A stretch of DNA of 46,103 bases from Streptomyces alkaliterrae (lineage in GTDB: Bacteria; Actinomycetota; Actinomycetes; Streptomycetales; Streptomycetaceae), in assembly GCF_007097205.2 (NCBI RefSeq), contig NZ_VJYK02000006.1:1-46103 (forward strand), in the 5' to 3' direction. The notes beneath the pieces were generated by a model. It searched no databases and was not told the DNA's origin. It saw nothing but the letters and a program-made list of their open reading frames with translations. Positions 8,989 to 16,540 of the stretch are shown here, piece after piece; position 1 is the first letter of the stretch; each line of letters opens with the position of its first letter. A program made the position numbers and the translations under genes.

Positions 8989-10089
8989 GTGAGGCCCACC
9001 GACCTGTCGATTCTGGACCTGCCGCATCACGCGGACCCGGACCCCGACGAACTCGTCCGGGCGGCGATGGAGTGGCATTTCCATCCGGAGACCGGCTCTC
9101 CCTTCTGGCTGGAGCGGGCCAGGAGCCTCGACTTCGATCCGCGTGCCGACATCGCGGGCCACGCCGATCTGCGGCTCTTCCCCAACGTCGCCAACGAACT
9201 GCGGGACGTGCCGGTCGCCGACCTCGTGCCGCGCGGCTACGGCGAACGCCCGGACGTCGTCGGCGTCTTCGAGAGCGGCGGCACCACGGGCGCCCCCAAG
9301 CGCGTGGTCTGCCCGGCGGACTGGCTGGAGAAGCTGGTCGGTTGGAGCAACGCCAACCTGGACGTCCACGGCTTCCCACGAGGTGTGGACTGGCTGGGCA
9401 TCACCCCCTCCGGCCCGCACGTCGTCGGGGAGATCTTCCGCCGCTCGGCCCGCACCCACGGCCGCTACGGCTTCCAGGTCGACCTCGACCCGCGCTGGGT
9501 GAAGCGGCTGGTCGCCGAGGGGAAGGGCGGGCAGGCGGACGCCTACGCGGAGCACGTCGTCGACCAGGCCGCGCACATCCTGCGGACCCAGGACATCGGC
9601 GTGCTGACGGTCACCCCGCCCCTGCTGGAGCGGATCGCCCAGCGCGAGGAACTCGTCGAACTCGTCAACAAGAAGGTGCGGGCCATCCGCTGGGGCGGCA
9701 CCCAGATGGATCCGGACACCGCGGCCCTCTACCGCACCGAGATCTTCCCGTCCGCCGTCCTCTACGGCCACTACGGCAGCACGATGATCCTCGGCATCGC
9801 CGGCCAGCGGCACGGCGGACCGCCGGGTGAGCCATGCGTGTTCGACACCTTCTCCCCGTACATCACCTTCCAGGTCGTGGACCCCGCCACCGGCGAGGCG
9901 GTCCCGTACGGCGAACGCGGCCAGGTCGTGATGCACCACGTCAGCAGGGCCCTGCTGCTCCCCAACAACCTGGAGCGCGACACCGCGACCCGGGTGCCCG
10001 CGCCGGAAGGCCGCATCGGCGACTCCGCCGCGGACATCGCACCGGTCGCACGCTTCGACGACGAGGACGTCATCGAGGGGGTCTACTGA
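8989..10089 (+). CDS. EhpF/LuxE-like acyl-adenylating protein (phenazine-carboxylate activator-like)
   Basis: The 366-residue product resembles the truncated ANL/PaaK-like family that includes LuxE and EhpF of the griseoluteic acid cluster. It has the nucleotide-binding ESGGTTGAPKRVV loop, LGITPSGPHVVG, IRWGGTQMDPDT and YGHYGSTM. It ends without the usual C-terminal lid domain, as in EhpF. In phenazine pathways such proteins activate a ring carboxylate for reduction by the partner LuxC/EhpG-type reductase, which here follows with an ATGA overlap. GTG start with GGAGG eight bases upstream; this is the first gene of the second operon. The carboxylate activated could be phenazine-1,6-dicarboxylate or a DHHA-derived acid. 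The family is fairly sure; the substrate is inferred. Confidence 0.82.
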   Translation: MRPTDLSILDLPHHADPDPDELVRAAMEWHFHPETGSPFWLERARSLDFDPRADIAGHADLRLFPNVANELRDVPVADLVPRGYGERPDVVGVFESGGTTGAPKRVVCPADWLEKLVGWSNANLDVHGFPRGVDWLGITPSGPHVVGEIFRRSARTHGRYGFQVDLDPRWVKRLVAEGKGGQADAYAEHVVDQAAHILRTQDIGVLTVTPPLLERIAQREELVELVNKKVRAIRWGGTQMDPDTAALYRTEIFPSAVLYGHYGSTMILGIAGQRHGGPPGEPCVFDTFSPYITFQVVDPATGEAVPYGERGQVVMHHVSRALLLPNNLERDTATRVPAPEGRIGDSAADIAPVARFDDEDVIEGVY

Positions 10090-11486
10090 TGGCAAGCCCG
10101 CAGCAGGAGAACCAGCCGCAGACCGGGCCGTCGATGCTCGACGCGCTGGGACCCGGCGGCCCCTACCGCACCCGGACCCGCCAGCAGGTCGCGGACGTGA
10201 CCGGGGCGGTGGTGGCCGAGCTGAGCCTGGCGCCGGCGCTGTTCGTCAACCGCACGATGAAGGCCCTGCGGGCGGCGGCGCCGCTGCCCGCGGCCGACCG
10301 CGCGAGCGCCCTCGCCCGTGCCGCCGAACTGTTCCGCACCGCCACGCTCGGCGGCCTGACGCCAGGTGAGTACGAGGCCTCCGTCAGCCGCGTGTCGGGC
10401 CTGCCGATCAGCGACGTACGGGTGGCCACTCAGACCTGCGCCGAGCGGGTCTCGCACTCCTACCGCAGCGTCCAGCTCGCACGCCCCGCCGGCGCCGTCG
10501 CCGACTGGCGCGACCCGCTGGTCCGCTCGAGCCAGGCCGTCTGGACGCGCCGGGGCGACGTCCTGGCCGTTCACGTGCCCGGCAACCACCCGGGCACCCA
10601 CGGGTTCTGGCCGGAGGCGCTCGCACTCGGCTACCGCGTCGCCGTACGCCCGTCCGCCCGGGAACCGTTCACGGCGCACCGGCTGGTCCTCGCGCTGCGC
10701 GAGGCCGGATTCGGCGACGACCAGGTCGTGTTGCTGCCCTGCGGTCACCAGGCCGCCGATGCCCTCGTGCGCGGCGCCGACCTGGCCTACGGCGGAGACG
10801 AGATCATCCGCCAGTACGCGGACGACCCCGGGGTGCTCTCCCTCCAGCCTGGCCGCTCCAAGATCCTGCTCACCGCCGACACCGAGTGGCGGGACCACCT
10901 CGACATGATCGTCGACTCGGTGCTCCGGCACGCCGGCAGCGGCTGCGTCAACGCCACCGCCGTGCTCGTCGAGGGCGATGCGGCTCCGTTGGCCGGTGCC
11001 GTCGCCGAACGCCTCGCCGTGCTGCCCAGCCTGCCGCCGCACGACGAGAAGGCCCGGCTGCCCGTCCAGAGCGTCAAGTCCGCGCGGGCGATGGAGAGGT
11101 TCGTGCTCGACCGCGCCGCCGGAACCCGCGCCTGGCTCGGCGGCACCGGCTTCGTCGACGAACTCGGTGACGGCAGCGCCGTCCTGCGCCCGGTCGTCCA
11201 CCAGGCCGATTCCGCCCAGGCACCCCAACTCGGCACGGAGGTCCCCTTCCCGTGCGTGTGGGTCGCGCCGTGGAGCCGGGAGGACGGCTGCGCGGCGTTG
11301 CGCGACACCCTCGTGCTCACGGTCGTCACCGAGGACCATGCCCTGGTCCAGGAGTTGATCGACGAACCCACCATCAGCAACGTCCACGTGGGCAGCCACG
11401 CGACGCACTGGCACCGGCCCGGACTGCCGCACGACGGGTATCTCGGCGAGTTCCTGATGCGGAGCAAGACCGTCGCGCACGTCTGA
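10089..11486 (+). CDS. EhpG/LuxC-like acyl-CoA (acyl-thioester) reductase
   Basis: The 465-residue protein belongs to the aldehyde dehydrogenase superfamily, acyl-CoA reductase (LuxC) branch. It shows VHVPGNHPGTHGFWPEALALGYRVAVRPS in the nucleotide-binding half and the catalytic Cys286 in SGCVNATAV. Paired with the preceding EhpF-like protein it should reduce an activated aromatic carboxylate to an aldehyde, as EhpF/EhpG do in griseoluteic acid biosynthesis. The start codon overlaps the upstream stop, so the two proteins are coupled. The aldo-keto reductase at 15457 could carry the aldehyde or a related ketone on to an alcohol. Alternatively the pair could release a carrier-bound acyl chain as an aldehyde. 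Confidence 0.8.
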   Translation: MASPQQENQPQTGPSMLDALGPGGPYRTRTRQQVADVTGAVVAELSLAPALFVNRTMKALRAAAPLPAADRASALARAAELFRTATLGGLTPGEYEASVSRVSGLPISDVRVATQTCAERVSHSYRSVQLARPAGAVADWRDPLVRSSQAVWTRRGDVLAVHVPGNHPGTHGFWPEALALGYRVAVRPSAREPFTAHRLVLALREAGFGDDQVVLLPCGHQAADALVRGADLAYGGDEIIRQYADDPGVLSLQPGRSKILLTADTEWRDHLDMIVDSVLRHAGSGCVNATAVLVEGDAAPLAGAVAERLAVLPSLPPHDEKARLPVQSVKSARAMERFVLDRAAGTRAWLGGTGFVDELGDGSAVLRPVVHQADSAQAPQLGTEVPFPCVWVAPWSREDGCAALRDTLVLTVVTEDHALVQELIDEPTISNVHVGSHATHWHRPGLPHDGYLGEFLMRSKTVAHV

Positions 11487-11535
11487 AGCGAACCGTTGAA
11501 GCGGACCAGTGAAGCGGACCGGTGAAACGGGCCGG
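11484..11535 (+). repeat. Four tandem copies of a 13-bp unit with a stop codon in every frame
   Basis: Four consecutive 13-mers begin at the stop codon of the LuxC-like gene: TGAAGCGAACCGT, TGAAGCGGACCAG, TGAAGCGGACCGG and TGAAACGGGCCGG. Because 13 is not a multiple of three, successive TGA triplets fall in all three frames and then repeat. The gap continues with an AT-richer stretch (about 11565-11580) before the carrier-protein gene. Confidence 0.85.
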
Positions 11536-11649
11536 CGCTCACCATAACCGCGTCTTCTGCCCGCGTCGGCAGTATTTATTGGACTAATCCGGATGGTCGG
11601 CCGATGATCGCATGAGTCGCCGAACAGGCGAGTCAATGGGAGGAGTGGC

Positions 11650-12015
11650 ATGAATCCCGCGCCCCGTCAGAGGCCACCGGAGAGCGAAATCACACGTGTC
11701 GTAGCCGAGATATGGTGCGAGGTTCTGGGCGTCTCCGAAGTCGCGGTGGACGACAACTTCTTCGATCTCGGCGGGCATTCCGTTCTGCTCCAGATGGTTC
11801 AGGACCGGCTGGCCCGGCGAACGGGGAAGAGCGTCGAACTCATCGATCTTTTCAATCATCCGACGGTCCGTTCTCTCGCGCGCCACCTCGACGGCGAGGA
11901 GGGCAACGCGCCCGGAGGTGCGCGAAACCGTTCCGCGGGTCGGGTGAACCGCCTCGGGAACCGCAGGGCCCGTCTCGGCGCGAACGAACCTCGACCCCGG
12001 GGGACTCAGCCGTGA
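11650..12015 (+). CDS. Free-standing peptidyl/acyl carrier protein
   Basis: Carrier protein of 121 residues. Residues about 10-85 are a phosphopantetheine-binding domain with the motif DNFFDLGGHS; Ser44 is the attachment site. The GGHS context is typical of NRPS-type carriers, so the free adenylation domain at 5395 is its likely loader. The last 35 or so residues are an arginine-rich, probably disordered tail, unusual for a discrete carrier; it may be a docking element for the following PKS protein. ATG start with GGGAGGAG. The stop overlaps the GTG start of the KS-AT-ACP gene. A 163-bp gap upstream, including the 13-mer array, may hold a separate promoter. Confidence 0.9.
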   Translation: MNPAPRQRPPESEITRVVAEIWCEVLGVSEVAVDDNFFDLGGHSVLLQMVQDRLARRTGKSVELIDLFNHPTVRSLARHLDGEEGNAPGGARNRSAGRVNRLGNRRARLGANEPRPRGTQP

Positions 12016-14678
12016 ACAACGCGGAGCCCGAGGCCGACACCGGGGAATTCATCGCCGTCATCGGAATGGCCGGGCGTTTTCCGGGAGCCGCGGACATCGA
12101 CGATTTCTGGGCCAATCTGGCTGCGGGCACGGACTCGATCACCCGTGAGGCGCCCAGAGTGATTCCGGGTGGCGCGGCCGACGGCGGCGACCTGACCTAC
12201 GTGCCCTCGCGCGGGCGCCTGGAGGACGCCGAGTGGTTCGACGCCGCCTACTTCGGCTACTCCGCGAGGGAGGCGATGCTGATCGACCCGCAGCACCGGG
12301 TCTTCCTGGAGTGCGCGGTCGCCGCTCTGGAGGATGCGGGCCAGGACCCCGACCGGTTCCCCGGCGCCGTCGGCGTCTACGGCGGATCGACCGAGACGTC
12401 CTACGCGCGGGCGCTGTTCGCGCGGCGCGAGCGGCTCGCGGGCGTCACCGAGGACGACATCCTCCTCGGCACCGCGCCCGACTTCCTGGTGGCCCGCACG
12501 GCCGAGCGGCTGGGTCTGCGCGGCCCCGCCGTGGCCGTGCAGTCCGCCTGCGCCACCGCCCTGGTGGCCGTCCACACGGCGGGTCGCGCCCTCGTCGCCG
12601 GCGACTGCGACATGGCCCTCGCCGGTGGTGTCGCCGTCCACGTCCCGCCGAAGAAGATCACCTGGAACGGCCCTGACGGAACCCTGGCACCCGACGGCGT
12701 CTGCCGGGCGTTCGACGCCAGGGGCGAGGGCACGGTCGCAGGGAACGGCGTCGGAGTCGTCGTCCTCAGGCGGCTGTCGGACGCGCTCGCCGACGGCGAC
12801 CACATCCGCGCGGTGATCCGCGGCTCCGCCGTCACCAACGACGGCTCGGCCAGGGTCGGCTTCACCGCGCCCAGCGTGGCGGGCCAGGCGGCGGCCGTCC
12901 GCGAAGCCCAGCTCGCCGCGGACACCGACGCCCGCACCATCAGCTACGTGGAGGCCCACGGCACCGCGACTCCGCTGGGCGACCCGATCGAGGTCGCGGC
13001 GCTCACCCAGGCGTTCCGCGCCGACACCGACGAGCGGGACTTCTGCCTCCTGGGCTCGGTGAAGACCAACATCGGCCACACGGACGCGGCCGCCGGCGCG
13101 GCCGGTCTCATCAAGACGGTCCTGGCGCTGGGCCACCGCAAGATCCCGCCGAGCCTCCACCACACCGAGCCGAACCCCCGGATCGACTTCGCCACGAGCC
13201 CGTTCAGCGTCGTGACGGAACTGCGGGACTGGGTCCCCGCGGGCGCCACCCGGCGGGCCGGCGTGAGTTCGTTCGCCGTCGGCGGTGTCAACGCCCATCT
13301 GGTCCTCGAAGAGGCCCCGGAGCGGCCGTCGCGGGAGTCCGAGCGCCGCGCCCACCTCCTGGTGCACTCCGGGCACACCGAGCAGGCGCGTGACGCCCGG
13401 CTCGACCGGTTCGCGTCCTGGCTGTCCGGCGGCGACGGCGGGCCGGAGGAGCCGCCGTCGTACGCCGACATAGCCTGGACCCTGCAGACCGGACGCCGCG
13501 AGCACCGCCACCGCGCGTTCACCGTCGCGGTTGCCGGCGACGCAGCCCCACACGACCCCGTTCTCTCCACCGAACCCCCGCGCGAGCGGCCCGTCGTCTT
13601 CCTCTTCCCCGGCCGGATCGGTCCGGCCGAGGCCTGGCGGCTGCATGTCACGGAACCCGCCTTCCGGGAGGCGTTCGACACCGTCCTCGACCTGGTCGGC
13701 GCCGGACTCGCCCGATCCGTGCGGGAGCTGGCACGCGGGCTGGCCAGGCCCGGCGACCCGGTGGTGCGGGACACCTACGTCCTCGCGTTCGAGTACGCCC
13801 TGGCGGAGCTGTGGCAGCGGTGGGGGATACGTCCCGCGACCGCGTTCGGCAGCGGCGTCGGCGGCCTCACCGCGGCGGTTGTCACCGGGTCCCTTCCACT
13901 CGCCGGTGCGCTGCGGCAGATCGCCGAATCCGGCACCCGCGCCGACCCGGCGGCCGCGCTGGACGCGCTGCCCGACGACCCCGAGCGCGTCATGCTCGAG
14001 GTCGGCGCCGGTGCCGCCCTGACCACCGAGGCCGCCCGCCGGTCGGCGAACGCCTCCCGGCGCCTCCTGGTCGCCTCGCTGCCCGACGTCGACGACGGCG
14101 CCGACGCCCTCGCCGTCCTCTACCGCGCGCTCGGCCGGCTGTGGCTCTCCGGCGCCGCGGTCGACTGGGCGGGCGTGCACGACGGCGAACGCCGCCGCAG
14201 GACGCCGCTGCCCACCTATCCGTTCGAGCGTCTGCCCTACCTGGTGCGGCACCCCGCCGACGACGCGTGGACACACGGCGGTGCCCCGGAAATCCGCACC
14301 GGGGACGGGAAGTTCCCCGCGGCGGACGACAGGCCGGGCACCGGGGAAGCCGTCGGCTCCGCCCCCGCCGTCGCGGCGGGCGACAAGAGCGGATCGCACG
14401 CTCCCGACCGTCCGGCCGACGACACCCCGCTCGGCCTGGTGCTGCACCTCTTCGGCGAGGCCCTCGGGCTGAGCGACGTCGAACCCGACGAGAGCTTCTT
14501 CGAACTCGGCGGCGACTCCCTCGTCGGAGTCAAGGTGCTCGCCAGGATCCGCGAGGTCTACCGGGTCGACATCAAGATGCGCTCGCTGTTCGCGGCGGCC
14601 ACCGCCACCGACCTGGCGGAACTGATCGAGCAGCAGCTCGGCGGCCGGGACGGGAGCACGAAGGAGGAAGCCGGATGA
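12012..14678 (+). CDS. Type I PKS protein: active KS, vestigial AT, ACP
   Basis: The 888-residue protein has three parts. Residues about 12-440 are a ketosynthase with a complete triad: Cys180 in VQSACATAL, His316 in EAHGTAT and His356 in NIGHTDAAAG. Residues about 525-750 resemble an acyltransferase with its middle deleted; the GHSxG motif reads GSGVG, so the serine nucleophile is lost (Gly615). Residues about 800-875 are an ACP with Ser836 in ELGGDSLVG. It cannot load its own extender and would need an AT in trans. The protein at 16541 is a paralogue with an intact AT and dead KS, the natural partner. GTG start overlaps the carrier-protein stop; the end overlaps the thioesterase start (ATGA). 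There is no KR or DH domain. Confidence 0.88.
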   Translation: MNNAEPEADTGEFIAVIGMAGRFPGAADIDDFWANLAAGTDSITREAPRVIPGGAADGGDLTYVPSRGRLEDAEWFDAAYFGYSAREAMLIDPQHRVFLECAVAALEDAGQDPDRFPGAVGVYGGSTETSYARALFARRERLAGVTEDDILLGTAPDFLVARTAERLGLRGPAVAVQSACATALVAVHTAGRALVAGDCDMALAGGVAVHVPPKKITWNGPDGTLAPDGVCRAFDARGEGTVAGNGVGVVVLRRLSDALADGDHIRAVIRGSAVTNDGSARVGFTAPSVAGQAAAVREAQLAADTDARTISYVEAHGTATPLGDPIEVAALTQAFRADTDERDFCLLGSVKTNIGHTDAAAGAAGLIKTVLALGHRKIPPSLHHTEPNPRIDFATSPFSVVTELRDWVPAGATRRAGVSSFAVGGVNAHLVLEEAPERPSRESERRAHLLVHSGHTEQARDARLDRFASWLSGGDGGPEEPPSYADIAWTLQTGRREHRHRAFTVAVAGDAAPHDPVLSTEPPRERPVVFLFPGRIGPAEAWRLHVTEPAFREAFDTVLDLVGAGLARSVRELARGLARPGDPVVRDTYVLAFEYALAELWQRWGIRPATAFGSGVGGLTAAVVTGSLPLAGALRQIAESGTRADPAAALDALPDDPERVMLEVGAGAALTTEAARRSANASRRLLVASLPDVDDGADALAVLYRALGRLWLSGAAVDWAGVHDGERRRRTPLPTYPFERLPYLVRHPADDAWTHGGAPEIRTGDGKFPAADDRPGTGEAVGSAPAVAAGDKSGSHAPDRPADDTPLGLVLHLFGEALGLSDVEPDESFFELGGDSLVGVKVLARIREVYRVDIKMRSLFAAATATDLAELIEQQLGGRDGSTKEEAG

Positions 14679-15448
14679 CCGGCGACAGCACCACCCGCAC
14701 CGGTTCGGCGGCCGTTCTCCGGTCCCGCTGGCTCTCCAGCCGCAGACCCAGGACGGACACCACGCTCGACCTGTACTGCTTCGCCCACGCGGGCGGCTCG
14801 CCGGGCGAGTTCCTGCGCTGGTCGGCGGAGCTGCCCGGGATCCGGCTGTGGGCGGTCAGACTGCCCGGCCGCGCCCCGCGACAGGAGGAGCCGCCCTACA
14901 CGCGGATGACCGACCTGGTCACCGACCTCGTCGAACAGGTCGACTTCGGCTCCCGGGAGTTCGCGTTCTTCGGCCACAGCCTGGGCGCCCTGATCGCATT
15001 CGAGACGACCCGGGCCCTTCGCCGGGCCGGCCTGCGCCAGCCACGCCGGCTGTTCCTGTCCTCCATGAGGCCACCGCCCGTCACCACCAGCCGCGGCACC
15101 CGACTGCTCTCGGACGAGGAGCTGTTGACCGAGCTGGAACGACGCTGGGGAGCGCTGCCGCAGGCCGTACACGAGGAGCCGGAGCTGAGAACGCTGGCGC
15201 TGAACCAGCTGCGCGCCGACGCGGCACTCGCCGAGAGCCACGAGTACCTGCCGGAGGAGCCGCTGGACGTCCCCCTCACCGCGTTCGCCGGTGATCAGGA
15301 GGACCCGGGTCAGCTCGGTTGGCACGTCCACACCCGGGCCGCCTTCGACAGCCACGTCCTGCGCGGCGGCCACTTCTACTTCCGCGACCCCGAGCAGCAG
15401 CACGCCCTGCTGGAACTCGTCCGCGGCGCACTCGACACGGAGAGCTAG
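14675..15448 (+). CDS. Type II thioesterase
   Basis: Alpha/beta-hydrolase of 257 residues typical of discrete PKS/NRPS editing thioesterases. It shows YCFAHAGGSPGEFLRW, the nucleophile elbow FFGHSLG with Ser102, and the late GGHFYF histidine. Such enzymes strip aberrant acyl or acetyl groups from carrier proteins; some release products. The start overlaps the stop of the KS-AT-ACP gene, indicating coupled expression with it. The operon has no fused terminal TE, so product release could also use this protein or the LuxE/LuxC-like pair. Confidence 0.92.
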   Translation: MTGDSTTRTGSAAVLRSRWLSSRRPRTDTTLDLYCFAHAGGSPGEFLRWSAELPGIRLWAVRLPGRAPRQEEPPYTRMTDLVTDLVEQVDFGSREFAFFGHSLGALIAFETTRALRRAGLRQPRRLFLSSMRPPPVTTSRGTRLLSDEELLTELERRWGALPQAVHEEPELRTLALNQLRADAALAESHEYLPEEPLDVPLTAFAGDQEDPGQLGWHVHTRAAFDSHVLRGGHFYFRDPEQQHALLELVRGALDTES

Positions 15449-15456
15449 GACCACGT

Positions 15457-16512
15457 ATGCGTTACACGACCTTCGGCCGTACCAGCGGCCTGCGCGTCTC
15501 CGAGTACGCGCTGGGAACCGCCAACTTCGGCACCCTGTGGGGCGGAGGTGCCAGCCGCGAGGAGGCCCGCAAGATCTTCGACCGCTTCGCCGAGGCGGGC
15601 GGCACCTTCGTCGACACGGCCGACAACTACCAGATCGGCGAGTCGGAGAAGCTGCTCGGCGAGTTCCTGCTCACCGACCGGGACCACTTCGTGGTCGCCA
15701 CGAAGTTCACGCTGGGAGCCGGGCGCGCCCGCGTGTCCGAGACCGGCAACAGCCGCAAGAACATCCGCCGGTCGGTCGAGGCCAGCCTCAAGCGCCTCGG
15801 TACCGACCACATCGACCTGTACTGGGCTCACCTGCCCGATTCGGTCACCCCCGTGGAGGAGATCCTCTCCGCGCTGGACGACCTCATCCACGCCGGCAAG
15901 ATCCTCCACGCGGGGCTGTCCAACTTCCCCGCCTGGCGGGTGTCCCGGGCGGCCACCATCGCCGAACTGCGCGGACTGACCCGCCTGGCCGGCGTCCAGT
16001 TCGAGTACAGCCTCGCCGAGCGGGGCGCCGACCGCGAACTGCTGCCGATGGCCGAGGCCCTGGGCCTGGGCACCGCCCTGTGGTCACCGCTCGGTGGCGG
16101 GCTGCTCACCGGCAAGTACCGGCAGAGCCCCGACGGCAGGCTCAGCGACTGGGAGGGCCAGGCCATCCGGGTCGAGGATTCCGAGCAGCGCACCAGCACC
16201 GTCGACACGCTGCTGGCCGTGGCCGAGGAGTGCGATGCCTCCGCCGCCCAGGTCGCCGTCGCCTGGCTGCGGGAGCGTGCCGCCCGTACGGCCACCACGA
16301 TGGTGCCCGTCATCGGGCCGCGCACGGTCGACCAGCTGGAGCAGTACCTCGGGGCACTTCAACTCGAACTGGACGACGCCCAGTTCGACCGGCTGGAGGC
16401 CGTCAGCGCGCTCCGGCCGGGACAGCCGTACGAGCTGATCTCCGGACACCGTGACGCCGCGCTGGGCGGCGAGAGCGCCCGCTTCCTCAGCCACCCCGTA
16501 CCCGTGGCCTGA
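15457..16512 (+). CDS. Aldo-keto reductase
   Basis: NADPH-dependent reductase of 351 residues. The AKR tetrad is visible: Asp in FVDTADNY, Tyr in DNYQIGESE, Lys in VVATKF and His in LYWAHLPD. Cofactor-binding elements (LSNFPAWRVSRA, LWSPLGGGLLTGKY) follow. It starts nine nucleotides after the thioesterase stop, with AGGA upstream, and is part of the same operon. The PKS proteins lack a ketoreductase domain, so this enzyme is a candidate to reduce a beta-keto group or the aldehyde made by the LuxC-like protein. The substrate is not determined. Confidence 0.88.
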   Translation: MRYTTFGRTSGLRVSEYALGTANFGTLWGGGASREEARKIFDRFAEAGGTFVDTADNYQIGESEKLLGEFLLTDRDHFVVATKFTLGAGRARVSETGNSRKNIRRSVEASLKRLGTDHIDLYWAHLPDSVTPVEEILSALDDLIHAGKILHAGLSNFPAWRVSRAATIAELRGLTRLAGVQFEYSLAERGADRELLPMAEALGLGTALWSPLGGGLLTGKYRQSPDGRLSDWEGQAIRVEDSEQRTSTVDTLLAVAEECDASAAQVAVAWLRERAARTATTMVPVIGPRTVDQLEQYLGALQLELDDAQFDRLEAVSALRPGQPYELISGHRDAALGGESARFLSHPVPVA

Positions 16513-16540
16513 CGGCACCGGGCCGAGCCGAGGACATGAC

